In this document: positions 25,334 to 33,953 of the stretch, in pieces
How positions within the stretch are numbered: position 1 is the first letter of the stretch
How the letters are laid out: each line of letters opens with the position of its first letter
Source: Hymenobacter sp. J193
GTDB lineage: Bacteria; Bacteroidota; Bacteroidia; Cytophagales; Hymenobacteraceae
Direction: 5' to 3'
NCBI RefSeq assembly: GCF_024700075.1
Contig: NZ_JAJONE010000001.1
Location: 3,004,001 to 3,068,000, forward strand
Length of the DNA: 64,000 nt
Made by a program: the position numbers and the translations under genes
The notes under the pieces: generated by a model
The model's database searches: none
The model's input: only the letters and a program-made list of their open reading frames with translations
Told to the model about the DNA's origin: nothing

Positions 25334-28314
25334 TTACGCGTGCGTCGTGTTCAGCTTGGGAGCGTCGGTATCGGTGATGGTGGTAGTATGGTCTACGCCC
25401 CGCTCGCGGGCCTCCTTGCGGCCGTAGGTATCGAGGATGATGGGCGTAGCAATGAACAGCGACGAGTACGTGCCGAACACCATCCCGATCATCATAGCGA
25501 AGGAGAAGGAGCGCAGGGTTTCGCCGCCAAAGAAGAACAGCACGGCCACTACCAGGAATACCGTGGTAAACGTAATCATGGTGCGGGAGAACGTGCTGTT
25601 CAGGGCCGGGTTGGCTACCTGAGCAAAGGTGAGGTGCTTGTTTTCGCGCAGGTATTCCCGGATTCGGTCGTAGATAACCACCGTATCGTTCATGGAGAAG
25701 CCGATGATGGTGAGCACGGCCGCCACGAAAATCTGGTCCATTTCGTAGTTCAGGCCGAACAGACGGGCAATGGGATACGCGGCAATAACCAGCAGCGCAT
25801 CGTGGAACAGGGCAATTACAGCGGCCATGGAGTACTGCCACTTCTCAAAGCGCAGCAGCACGTACACGAAAATGCCCAGCAGCGTCAGGCCCAGGCTCAG
25901 CACCGAGGTTTTCTTGATGTCGTCGGCAATAGTAGCGCCCACTTTCGAGGTGCTCTTGATCTGAGGCTGATCGGCACTGAATTTCTGCAAGCCTTGGTCA
26001 AGAGCGGTGCGCGCTTTCTGGTCAGCGGCCAGGCTTTCGTCGTCGGCCAGGTAACCAGTGGTAATGCGCAGGCGGTTGTTGGCGCCGAAGGTTTTTACCT
26101 CCGTGCCGGCTCCTTGGAAGTTTTCGAGCAGCGCCGTGCGTACTTCATCGGCTGCTACGGTTTTGTTGAAGTCCACCACGTAGGAACGGCCTCCGCGGAA
26201 GTCAACACCCAGGTTGGGGCCACCCTGCACGGCCATCAGCACAAAGCCGATGACGATGAAAATCGTTGAGCCGATGTAGGCCAGCTTACGCTTGCCCACG
26301 ATGTCGAAGTTCAGGTTCTGGAACAGGTTGCGCGACAGCGCCGTGGAGAACTGAATCTTGCTGGTTTCCTTGTCTTTGGTCAGGAACTCGATGATGAGAC
26401 GCGACACGTACACCGCCGACAGGAAAGAGGTGAATACCCCGATGCCCAGCGTGATGGCGAAGTTCTGCACCGGGCCCGTACCGAAGAAGCCCAGGATAAT
26501 GGCAATAATCAGCGTGGTAACGTTGGAGTCGAAAATGGCCGAGAAAGCGCGCGAGTAGCCTTTGTTGATAGCATCCTTGAGCTGCAGACCATGGTTCAGC
26601 TCTTCCCGTATCCGCTCGAAGATCAGTACGTTGGCATCCACCGAGGCGGCAATAACCAGCAGCAGACCAGCAATGCCGGGCAGCGTAAGGGCCGTGCCAA
26701 ACTGTGCCAGCACGCCCATCACCAGGAACATGTTGAACAGCAGTGAGGCATCAGCCACCAGACCTGCGCGGCCGTAGTACAAGGCCATGAAAATCATGAT
26801 GATAACCAGGCCCGCCAGCGTAGAGTACAAACCCTGGTTGATGGCTTCCTGACCGAGCGAAGGACCAACTACGGCTTCTTCCACGATGCGCGTAGGCGCG
26901 GGCAGCTTGCCGGCCTTCAGTACGTTGGCCAAATCCTGCGCTTCTTCGATGCTGAAGTTGCCCGAGATGCTGGAGTTGCCGCCGGCAATTTCCGACTGCA
27001 CCACCGGCGCGGAGTACACGTAGTCGTCGAGCACAATGGCTACCTGGCGACCAATATTGCTGGCCGTGAGGCGCTGCCACTTGCGGGCACCGGCCGGGTT
27101 CATCTGCATCGATACCTCGGGGCGGCCACCTTGGTCGTAGTCCTGGCGGGCATCCGATACCACGTCGCCACCCATGGGGGCCACGCCTTCGCGGGTTTTG
27201 CGGATGGCGTTCAGTTGCAGATATTCCTGGCCGTCGATGGTGGTGGGCTTCACGTCCCACAGCAGCGTCAGGTTGGGGGCAGTACGGCACGCACTTCCTG
27301 GCTACGCAGCAGGGCATTCACGCGGGCCGTGTCGCGCAGGTTGGCACCCAGGCCACCAGGCATGGTGAACAGGCGAGCCAGCTGACTGCTTTGCGCGGGG
27401 TTGGCCGAGTCGGCTTTGGCAGTAGCGTTTTTCTTGGCCAGCTGGCTGGCCAGGGAGGTAGAGTCGCCGGTAGCGGTGGCCGTGGCGGCGGTATCGGTGG
27501 TAGCGGCAGCAGTGCCGGTAGCTTTGCCAGCAGCTTCCTGGGCCGTCAGCACTTCATTCAACTGATTGAAGTAAGGGGCAAACTCGTCGGTGCGCCATAC
27601 TTCCCAGAACTCCAGCTTGGCTTGGCCCTGCAACAGCTTGCGCACGCGCTCGGGGTTGTCTACGCCGGGCAGCTCGATTTGAATACGGCCAGTGCCTTTC
27701 ACGCGCTGGATGGTGGGTTGGTTCACGCCAAACTTGTCGACGCGGGTACGCAGGATATTGAAGGAGCGGTCAATGGCTTCTTCCTCTTCCTTGTCGATGG
27801 CGGCAATTACCTGCTCGTTGGTTGAGCTATAAGTCAGACCGCGGCTCTTGTTCGTGGTGTTGGCAAAGATGCGGGCCAGCTTGTCACCGGGGGCCACTTC
27901 GCGGAAGCTCTGGGCAAACAGGGCCGTGAACTGGGTAGTGGGGTTGGTTTTCTGCAGCTCCTGGGCCTTTTGCATGGCCTGCACAAACTTGGGGTCCTTG
28001 GAGTTGTTGGCCATGGCCCGCACAATTTCCACCGGCGAAATTTCCAGGGTCACGTGCATGCCGCCTTTCAGGTCAAGGCCCAGGCCGAGTTCTTTCTCCC
28101 GCACGTCGCGGTAGGTGAGGGGGCCAAACACCGGCGCGCGCCACACTGAGTCGAGGTAGTGCTGGCGCAGGCTCTGGTCGACGCGGCCATTGCGGGTGGC
28201 GTAGTTCACCGCCTTTTGCTGCACGCCCCGCGAGATGAACGTGAGCGTGAGAAAATAGGCACACAACGCGGTAACGATAACCGTGAGGGTGATAATAAGA
28301 TTTTTGTTACGCAT
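25334..28314 (-). pseudogene. secDF: SecDF protein-export membrane protein, frame broken by a 1-nt deletion
   Basis: SecDF pulls secreted proteins through SecYEG using the proton gradient. The 5' part (ATG 28314) encodes the SecD start: membrane helix, LGLGLDLKGGMHVTLEIS, and LPGVDNPERV. It stops after VRAVLPPT at 27268. The rest, from about 27253, holds the SecD membrane domain (AASVDANVLIFERIREE) and a complete SecF (GVDFRGGRSYV, FSMNDTVVIYDRIREYL). Restoring one base in the G5 run at 27275-27279 (C5 in mRNA) joins them as VLPPNLTLLWDVKPTTIDG, about 993 residues, the normal size of fused Bacteroidota SecDF. As the gene should be nearly essential, a sequencing error is the likeliest cause. 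Confidence 0.85.
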
Positions 28315-28335
28315 GTACTTGGGAAGATGGCAATG

Positions 28336-28430
28336 AAGAAAGAGGAATAAAGAAGGAGGAATGAGTTGCGGGGAATGAAAAGCTACACTGCGCAGCAGTT
28401 CGTCATCCCTCCTTCGTCATTCCTCTTTAT
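28336..28430. repeat. Imperfect inverted repeat between secDF and the next gene
   Basis: The purine-rich arm 28336-28365 (AAGAGGAATAAAGAAGGAGG region) is roughly complementary to the pyrimidine-rich arm 28400-28430 (CCTCCTTCGTCATTCCTCTTT region), at about 24 of 30 positions. It lies between the stop of the gene at 28434 and the start of secDF, both on the minus strand. It may terminate the upstream gene or be a degraded palindromic element. Confidence 0.45.
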
Positions 28431-28433
28431 CCT

Positions 28434-28811
28434 CTAGGGAGCATGCGGCGACAGCGAAGCGCCGAGCAGGCGCGTGCGGAAGGCATCGGGCACGGCGCAG
28501 GGGCGCGGGGCGCGGGCAAATGGGGCCTGGGCGGCCAGCGGCCAGCCTGGTAAAGCCGGCACGGGGGGCAGCCACGCATCTACGGCAGGCGCCAGCCACA
28601 CCCCCAGCGGGGCCGTGGCCTCAAGCGTTACTTTCTGCTTGATGACGGCCGCCTTGGGCGAGGCACCCACCCGCGTGGCGTGGCCGGGCGCGGCCGCCGA
28701 AACCCGGTACATCGCCACGGCCTGATGGTTCAGCCCCAGCACCCATAGCAGGGTAAGCTGGAGCAATACCAGACGTAAGCGAGATACAAACGGGTTGAAA
28801 GTCAGGGTCAT
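28434..28811 (-). CDS. Small hypothetical protein with N-terminal signal/anchor
   Basis: From ATG 28811 (MTLTFNPFVSRLRLVLLQLT) the 125-residue protein has an uncleaved or cleaved N-terminal hydrophobic segment (LVLLQLTLLWVLGLNHQAVA). A basic then proline-rich tail follows (VWLAPAVDAWLPPVPALPGWP) and it ends RTRLLGASLSPHAP. No catalytic motif is visible and I do not recognise the family. TATATTTG (28828-28835 on the complement) fits a -7 box 16 nt upstream of the ATG. That excludes the longer in-frame start at 28895, which would place the promoter inside the gene. Confidence 0.6.
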   Translation of the reverse strand: MTLTFNPFVSRLRLVLLQLTLLWVLGLNHQAVAMYRVSAAAPGHATRVGASPKAAVIKQKVTLEATAPLGVWLAPAVDAWLPPVPALPGWPLAAQAPFARAPRPCAVPDAFRTRLLGASLSPHAP

Positions 28812-28827
28812 TGCGAAATCGGGAGTG

Positions 28828-28835
28828 CAAATATA
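28828..28835 (-). promoter_or_regulatory. -7 promoter box
   Basis: CAAATATA on the plus strand reads TATATTTG, a perfect TAnnTTTG match, 16 nt before ATG 28811. It decides the start of that gene. Confidence 0.5.
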
Positions 28836-28968
28836 ACCAAATCCAGCGGGCAGGGAAAGCGCATTTCCGGCCTTTTTGCCGGGTATAGTAACCAAAAACG
28901 CGCAGGGCCGCCCGGATCAGGAACGGCATTGCGCGTTTTTGGCAGTACATCAATCAGCGTACAGGCGG

Positions 28969-29595
28969 CTATACAGCCGCCGGGATTTTGCTTTTCAGGA
29001 ACGACACCAGCACATCCAGTCCTTTCTCGAAGTGGTTGTTGTTAGGAATAATCAGATCGGCGTCCTGCTTGAAGGGCTTGATGTACTTCTCGTAGGTAGG
29101 CGCTACGTGGTTGGTATAGCGGTAAAGCACGTCTTCCAGGTCATAGCCCCGCTCGTCCCGGTCGCGCACAATGCGGCGCAGCACCTTCACGTGTTCCCGG
29201 GCATCGATGTACACTTTCAAATCCAGCAGCCGGGCCACTTCCTCGAAGTAAAAGACGAAAATGCCCTCTACCACTACAATGGGCGCGGGCTTAAACACCA
29301 GCTCCTTGACCGGGGCGTTGGGGTTGTTGAACGTATACTCCGGCCGCCGCACCTCCAGACCCTGGCTGATACGCAGCACATCATTGGCGTACGCGGCCGA
29401 GTCGATGCTGCCGGGCAGATCAAAGTTCGTGACGCCGTTGCCGTCGACCTGCTGGATTTCGCGCGGGTGGTAGTAGTTGTCCTGCGAAATCAGGCAGACA
29501 TCCTGCTCGGGCAAGGATGCCAGCAGGCGGCGCAGGAAAGTGGTTTTGCCGGAGGCGCTGCCGCCCGTAATACCGACCAGAAAAGGTTTTTGCAT
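28969..29595 (-). CDS. udk: Uridine kinase
   Basis: The enzyme phosphorylates uridine (and cytidine) in pyrimidine salvage. Starting at ATG 29595 (MQKPFLVGITGGSASGKTTF), the 208-residue protein has the P-loop GGSASGKT immediately, then SQDNYYHPREIQ, NFDLPGSIDS, and VVEGIFVFYFEEVARLLDLKVYID, matching the P-loop kinase/uridine kinase layout. C-terminal YEKYIKPFKQDADLIIPNN is typical of the family. A -7 box (TACTTTTG, 29635-29642 complement) lies 39 nt upstream, supporting this start over the longer one. Confidence 0.93.
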   Translation of the reverse strand: MQKPFLVGITGGSASGKTTFLRRLLASLPEQDVCLISQDNYYHPREIQQVDGNGVTNFDLPGSIDSAAYANDVLRISQGLEVRRPEYTFNNPNAPVKELVFKPAPIVVVEGIFVFYFEEVARLLDLKVYIDAREHVKVLRRIVRDRDERGYDLEDVLYRYTNHVAPTYEKYIKPFKQDADLIIPNNNHFEKGLDVLVSFLKSKIPAAV

Positions 29596-29634
29596 GGGGT
29601 GGGAGTGCGGCCCGTTGCAGTGGGGCCAACCCTG

Positions 29635-29642
29635 CAAAAGTA
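29635..29642 (-). promoter_or_regulatory. -7 promoter box for udk
   Basis: CAAAAGTA on the plus strand reads TACTTTTG on the minus strand, 39 nt upstream of the udk ATG. No -33 element at the usual spacing was found. Confidence 0.45.
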
Positions 29643-29666
29643 ATACAACGGCGGGGACTAATAGTG

Positions 29667-29770
29667 AAATGGTGAAATAGTGAGATGGTGAGTATGCTGT
29701 TCTGGCTGCGCAATCTGCGCAAGTGGCGCCATCAGAACGTCAAACTCACCATCTCACTATTTCACCATTT
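29667..29770. repeat. Perfect 26-bp inverted repeat over the rdgB stop codon
   Basis: AAATGGTGAAATAGTGAGAT... at 29667-29692 is exactly complementary to 29745-29770; 52 nt separate the arms. The arms are themselves built of near-repeats of AGTGAAATGGTG. The right arm contains the rdgB stop codon (29757-29759), so the repeat encodes the last residues of RdgB (EMVK). It probably forms a terminator-like hairpin between rdgB and udk. Confidence 0.8.
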
Positions 29771-30347
29771 CCCGGTTCAGCCACTGAACCAGGCCGGCTA
29801 CGGCGCGGGCCCGGTGGCTGATCTGGTTTTTTTTGCTTAGCTCCATTTCCGCGAAGGTGCGGCCGTCGCCTTCAGCTGGCTGGAACACCGGGTCGTAGCC
29901 GAAGCCGCCCTGGCCCTGCGGAGTTTTGGTGATATGGCCCAGTACCTCGCCCGCAAACAACTGCGGCTCCGGTGTAAGGCCCACCATGGCTACCACGGTG
30001 CGGAAGCGGGCCGAGCGGTCGGGGTGGCTGTGCAACTCCTGCAGCAGCTTCTGAACGTTGTTGTCGGCCTGGCGCTGGGGGCCGGCGTAGCGGGCCGAGT
30101 ACACGCCCGGCGCTCCGCCTAGCGCGGTTACTTCCAGACCGGTGTCGTCGGCAAAGCAGGCCACGCCGTAGTGCTCCCACACGTATTCGGCTTTCTGGCG
30201 GGCATTGCCTTCGAGGGTATCCTGGGTTTCGGGCAGCTCGTCGTAGCAGCCGATGTCAGCCAGACTCAGCAGCTCGGTGCCCGCTGGCAGTAAAGGCCGT
30301 ATTTCGTCGAGCTTATGGGCATTATTGGAAGCAAAGCAGAGGCGCAC
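29757..30347 (-). CDS. rdgB: Non-canonical purine NTP pyrophosphatase (RdgB/HAM1)
   Basis: This enzyme hydrolyses ITP, dITP and XTP to monophosphates, cleansing nucleotide pools. The 196-residue protein, from a GTG start at 30347, has SNNAHKLDEIRPLL, the substrate-binding FADDTGLEVTALGGAPGVYSARYAG, GFGYDPVFQP and SHRARAV, all in the expected order. The last codons lie inside a perfect inverted repeat. Its -7 region is not obvious, and it precedes udk on the same strand. Confidence 0.96.
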   Translation of the reverse strand: MRLCFASNNAHKLDEIRPLLPAGTELLSLADIGCYDELPETQDTLEGNARQKAEYVWEHYGVACFADDTGLEVTALGGAPGVYSARYAGPQRQADNNVQKLLQELHSHPDRSARFRTVVAMVGLTPEPQLFAGEVLGHITKTPQGQGGFGYDPVFQPAEGDGRTFAEMELSKKNQISHRARAVAGLVQWLNREMVK

Positions 30348-30448
30348 GGCAGGTAGCAGGCTAAAAGAACAGGCAAAAAGTCAGCGGTAAACCAACAAAA
30401 AAACCGGCGAAAGCCGGTTGTAAAAGAGTCGTTATTGTCGAAATCAAC

Positions 30449-30673
30449 TTAGCGGAACATCGTTTTCACACTTTGCCAGGAGCGGCGCACGGCCGTCAAT
30501 GGGGCCGTTGATGCCTCGGCCGCTGCGAGGCTGGGCTGCAACATCTGCACCACCGGCGACGAGGAAGTGGCTCCCTGCCCCGCCGGGCCGTTGCCGCCCA
30601 CCGGCTGCGACCACAGCAGCGGACTGCAGATCAACAGGGCCAAGGTGCAGAAAACGGTCTTTTTAAGCGGCAT
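30449..30673 (-). CDS. Small secreted protein, unknown function
   Basis: From ATG 30673 (MPLKKTVFCTLALLICSPLL) the 74-residue protein has a clear signal peptide ending LLWSQ, followed by a Gly/Ser/Ala-rich mature region and a basic end (RRSWQSVKTMFR). No family is recognised. A good promoter (TTG-N17-TATATTTG, 30727-30754 complement) precedes it by 53 nt, which supports expression and this start over the longer in-frame one at 30790. Confidence 0.6.
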   Translation of the reverse strand: MPLKKTVFCTLALLICSPLLWSQPVGGNGPAGQGATSSSPVVQMLQPSLAAAEASTAPLTAVRRSWQSVKTMFR

Positions 30674-30726
30674 ACGGTTGAGATAAACAGAAATAGCTGC
30701 CCGCGCAGTTGACCTACAGGCAGCCT

Positions 30727-30754
30727 CAAATATAGACGGCTTTCGCTGAGACAA
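30727..30754 (-). promoter_or_regulatory. Promoter for the small secreted protein gene
   Basis: On the minus strand, TTG (30752-30754) is followed after 17 nt by TATATTTG (30727-30734). Both elements match the Bacteroidota consensus at a normal spacing. Confidence 0.6.
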
Positions 30755-30796
30755 GGTTAAGAACATGTTAATACTGGAAAAAGCCGGCAAAGGCTT

Positions 30797-30825
30797 TTGA
30801 ATTATGCCGTTACACTGTACCTTTG
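30797..30825 (+). promoter_or_regulatory. Promoter for rpmE
   Basis: TTG (30797-30799) and TACCTTTG (30818-30825) are separated by 18 nt, a textbook Bacteroidota arrangement, 54 nt before ATG 30880. Confidence 0.75.
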
Positions 30826-30879
30826 CACTCCCTTCCGCAAAATCGGCAGGCAGACAAGGTTTTAACGGGAACCCCGACC

Positions 30880-31125
30880 ATGAAAAAAGACATCCACCCC
30901 CAGTATCGCGAAGTGGTGTTTCAGGACACTTCGAGCGACTTCAAATTCATCACCCGTTCGACGATGGGCTCGAACGAGACTATCACGATGGAAGACGGCA
31001 AAACCTACCCCGTTATCAAGGTGGAAGTTAGCTCGGCCTCGCACCCCTTCTACACCGGCAAAAACGTGTTTATCGACACCGCCGGCCGCGTGGAGAAATT
31101 CCGCAACCGCTACCAGAAGAAGTAA
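30880..31125 (+). CDS. rpmE2: 50S ribosomal protein L31, type B
   Basis: The 81-residue protein [20 protein letters not shown]... is a type B (zinc-free) L31: it has [40 protein letters not shown] and NRYQKK but lacks the Cys ligands of type A. It is a ribosomal protein bridging the subunits, often used when zinc is scarce. Start at ATG 30880; the upstream in-frame ATG falls inside the promoter. A terminator follows and then a GlmU-like gene, an order I recognise from other Bacteroidota. Confidence 0.97.
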   Translation: MKKDIHPQYREVVFQDTSSDFKFITRSTMGSNETITMEDGKTYPVIKVEVSSASHPFYTGKNVFIDTAGRVEKFRNRYQKK

Positions 31126-31176
31126 GCCTTTATGGAGCCGTCGGCCATTGGCCGCGGGCTCTTGGTTTGATAACAG

Positions 31177-31201
31177 ACTCCCTCCGACAGCCGGAGGGAG
31201 T
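31177..31201 (+). terminator. Terminator after rpmE
   Basis: A 10-bp stem ACTCCCTCCG (31177-31186) pairs with CGGAGGGAGT (31192-31201), followed by six T residues. Classic Rho-independent form. Confidence 0.9.
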
Positions 31202-31296
31202 TTTTTATTTGCCAAATTTGACCCCGAGTCCCCACTCATTCCCCTTGCCTTTGTGATGCTGTTGGCTGCCGGCCAATGGCTAAACGCTCTTCCCCA

Positions 31297-32535
31297 ATGC
31301 ACGTTCTGCTTTTTGACGACCCGGCCATTCGGCCGCATCTGCTTCCGTTTACCTTCACGCGCCCGGTGGCCGCGCTGCGCTGCGGTATTCTCACGCTGGC
31401 CGAAAAGTGGCAGCACCGGCTGGGTGCCGCCTCGGTAGGCTACCTCACGGAGCCCTACCTGCAGGCCAAGTTCCCGGCCGGCGATACCCAGGGTCCGGCC
31501 CTGGTCATCAACGGCGCCGTGTGCCCCGATGAGGTGCTCACCCAGCAGGTGCAGGCCCTGCAACCCGGCGAGGCCCTGTTTTGCGACGAGCTGCTGGTAG
31601 CCGCGCATCTGTCCGATGCTACGCAGGTAGCCGAGCTGATTCAGGATGGTTTTCAGCGCACCCGCGAGGTAGCCGAGCCGGTGACGGTTATTCGGCAGCC
31701 CTGGCACCTGTTTCTGCGCAACGGAGTGGAAATCCGCCGGGACTTTGAGCTATTGACCAAAGGGCGGCAGTCGGAGCCGGTGGGCGACGCGCATACCATC
31801 GTGTATGCCCCGGAAAATATCTTCATCGAGCCGGGCGTGAAAATCCGGGCGGCCATCCTCAATGCTGAGCGAGGTCCCATTTACCTCGGCAAGGATTCGC
31901 AGGTGCATGAGGGCGCCATCATCAGCGGACCTATGGCTTTGTGCGAGGGCAGCCACATCAACGCCGGCGCCAAAATGCGCGGCGACAACACGGTGGGGCC
32001 ATTCTGTAAGATAGGCGGTGAAGTGGCCAACAGCATCGTGCTGGGCTATTCCAACAAGGGTCACGAAGGCTACCTCGGCAACTCCGTGATAGGGGAGTGG
32101 TGCAACCTGGGCGCCGATACCAATACCTCCAACCTGAAGAATAACTACGCGCCCGTCAAAGTATGGAGCCATGCCGAGGGGCGCTTCGTAAATACCGGCC
32201 AGCAGTTCTGCGGGCTGATGATGGGCGACCATAGCAAGTGCAGCATCAACACCATGTTCAACACCGGCACGGTGGTAGGCGTGGCGGCCAACATCTTCGG
32301 GGCGGGTTTTCCGCGCACATTTATCCCGAGCTTCAGCTGGGGCGGGGCCGCTGGCTTCGAAACCTTTAAGCTGCCAAAAGCGGCCGAAGTAGCGGAGCGC
32401 GTTATGGCCCGCCGTCAGCTGGAGTTCGACCAAACAGAGCAGGACCTGCTACGCCACGTGTACGAACTGACGGTGAAGGACCGGGTGTGGGAGCGTACCG
32501 GCCCGGCTGCTTCCGAGCGGAGCGTGGAGCTGTAG
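31297..32535 (+). CDS. GlmU-family sugar-nucleotidyltransferase/acyltransferase-like protein
   Basis: Starting at ATG 31297 (MHVLLFDDPAIRPHLLPFTF), the 412-residue protein matches Bacteroidota GlmU-like proteins. The N-terminal half has FTFTRPVAALRCGILTLAEKW and resembles a degenerate nucleotidyltransferase. The C-terminal half is a left-handed beta helix with hexapeptide repeats (IFIEPGVKIRAAIL, GPIYLGKDSQVHEGAIISGPMAL, NSVIGEWCNLGADTNTSNLKNNY). By similarity it may act on sugar-1-phosphates and UDP-GlcNAc formation, but the precise substrate is unproven. The canonical LxxGxGTxM nucleotide motif is absent. Confidence 0.85.
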   Translation: MHVLLFDDPAIRPHLLPFTFTRPVAALRCGILTLAEKWQHRLGAASVGYLTEPYLQAKFPAGDTQGPALVINGAVCPDEVLTQQVQALQPGEALFCDELLVAAHLSDATQVAELIQDGFQRTREVAEPVTVIRQPWHLFLRNGVEIRRDFELLTKGRQSEPVGDAHTIVYAPENIFIEPGVKIRAAILNAERGPIYLGKDSQVHEGAIISGPMALCEGSHINAGAKMRGDNTVGPFCKIGGEVANSIVLGYSNKGHEGYLGNSVIGEWCNLGADTNTSNLKNNYAPVKVWSHAEGRFVNTGQQFCGLMMGDHSKCSINTMFNTGTVVGVAANIFGAGFPRTFIPSFSWGGAAGFETFKLPKAAEVAERVMARRQLEFDQTEQDLLRHVYELTVKDRVWERTGPAASERSVEL

Positions 32536-32558
32536 GTGTTAATGGATCAAAGCAATTT

Positions 32559-32594
32559 GAACGTCATTCCTAGCCAAGCCGAGGAATGACGTTC
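32559..32594 (+). terminator. Terminator after the GlmU-like gene
   Basis: A 13-bp perfect stem GAACGTCATTCCT (32559-32571) pairs with AGGAATGACGTTC (32582-32594), followed by TTTT. The GTCATTCC core resembles interspersed palindromes seen in other bacteria. Confidence 0.85.
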
Positions 32595-32657
32595 TTTTAC
32601 GGTTCTGAAACATCCGGAAACTGGAGACAGGCAACCCGTAACTGACAACTGAAACCC

Positions 32658-33794
32658 ATGCGCTTTTCTGACATCCCGGGGCAACAGAACGTAAAGCAGG
32701 TGCTGCGGCAGAGCGTGCGCCAAAGCCACGTGGCCCACGCCCAGCTGTTTCGGGGCGCCGAAGGCTCGGCGGCCTTGGCGCTGGCCCTGGCATACGCCGC
32801 CTTCCTGAACTGCGAAAACCGCCCCGCCGAGGCCGCTGATTCTTGCGGCCAGTGTACCAGCTGTCAGAAAATTGACAAGCTGGTACACCCCGACCTCAAC
32901 TTCATCCTGCCCGTTACTACCACCAAAGCCGTAGCCAAGGATGCCGTGAGCAGCAAGTTTGCGGCGGAATGGCGCACGTTCGCGCTGGAAAACCCCTACC
33001 AGGGCCTCAACGACTGGATGCAGTACATCGGGGCCGACAACAAGCAGGGCAGCATCTCGAAGGAAGAAAGCCTGCAGCTGCTGCGGCTGGTGTCGCTTAA
33101 AGCGTTTGAGGCGCAGTTTAAAATCGTCATCATCTGGCTGCCCGAGCTGATGCACCCGGCCGCCGCCAACGCCGTGCTGAAGCTGCTGGAAGAGCCACCG
33201 CCCGCCACGGTGTTTCTGCTGGTGAGCTACGCGCCCGAGCAACTGCTGCCCACCATTATCAGCCGGGTGCAGCCCGTGGTAGTACGCCCCCTGACGGAAG
33301 AGGAGCTGACGCAATGGCTGCATGATACGCGCCAGGTGCCCGAAGCTAAAGCCCGCCAGCTGGCTCAAATGGCCGAGGGCAACATCGGCGGCGCCCTGGC
33401 CGCGCACAGCACCTCAGCCACCGACCACGACTATTTCGAGCTGTTTGCGAAGTGGATGCGCACCTGCTATGGCAACAAAGTAAGCGAGATGCTGGAAAAG
33501 AGCGACGAGTTTCAGAAGCTGGGCCGCGAAAATCAGAAGGAGTTTCTGCACTACGCCCTCACGGAGCTGCGCAAGGTGCTGCTGTTCGGCCTCGACCCGC
33601 AGCTGGTGCCGCATTTGTCGGCCGCCGAGCAGCCGTTCGTGCAGGGCTTCAGCCGCTTCGTGACGCCCCGCAACGCCGAGCCGCTAACCCGGCAGCTCAA
33701 CGAAGCCCATTACCACGTGGAGCGCAACGCCAACCCGCGCATGGTGTTCGTGGATACCTCTTTGCGCGTGGCGGAGCTGCTGCGGCAGAGCTAA
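32658..33794 (+). CDS. holB: DNA polymerase III subunit delta' (clamp loader)
   Basis: The 378-residue protein resembles the delta' subunit of the clamp loader that loads the beta clamp at replication forks. It starts MRFSDIPGQQNVKQVLRQSV, has a degenerate P-loop (FRGAEGSAALALALA, lacking GKT as is normal for delta'), and a zinc-type cluster CGQCTSCQKIDKLVHPDL. The motifs VIIWLPELMHPAAANAVLKLLEEPP and TIISRVQPV are the family signature. No neighbouring replication genes are present, though the region often carries clamp-loader genes with ricT, which here lies 10 kb away. Confidence 0.9.
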   Translation: MRFSDIPGQQNVKQVLRQSVRQSHVAHAQLFRGAEGSAALALALAYAAFLNCENRPAEAADSCGQCTSCQKIDKLVHPDLNFILPVTTTKAVAKDAVSSKFAAEWRTFALENPYQGLNDWMQYIGADNKQGSISKEESLQLLRLVSLKAFEAQFKIVIIWLPELMHPAAANAVLKLLEEPPPATVFLLVSYAPEQLLPTIISRVQPVVVRPLTEEELTQWLHDTRQVPEAKARQLAQMAEGNIGGALAAHSTSATDHDYFELFAKWMRTCYGNKVSEMLEKSDEFQKLGRENQKEFLHYALTELRKVLLFGLDPQLVPHLSAAEQPFVQGFSRFVTPRNAEPLTRQLNEAHYHVERNANPRMVFVDTSLRVAELLRQS

Positions 33795-33893
33795 AAACGC
33801 GTTAATCTGACTGGAAACGCAGAAAGTATAGTTTGCTAACTTGTTATAGCCGGCGTTAAAACCGCTATAGCCGGCAGGGAAAATCCTGGTCAG

Positions 33894-33901
33894 TATCTTT
33901 G
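33894..33901 (+). promoter_or_regulatory. -7 promoter box for hemC
   Basis: TATCTTTG is a perfect match, 52 nt upstream of ATG 33954. The preceding stretch (33848-33885) repeats TATAGCCGGC in two copies, a small direct repeat of unknown meaning. Confidence 0.5.
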
Positions 33902-33953
33902 CCGGAGCGCCGCTGGCTGGCAAATAACTGCTTTCGGCGGCAAACGTCCAACT

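Noticed and set aside
29667..29770. Possible CRISPR-like repeats from AGTGAAATGGTG units
   Set aside because: Units are adjacent without unique spacers of constant length and form two inverted arms, so this is a palindrome, not an array.
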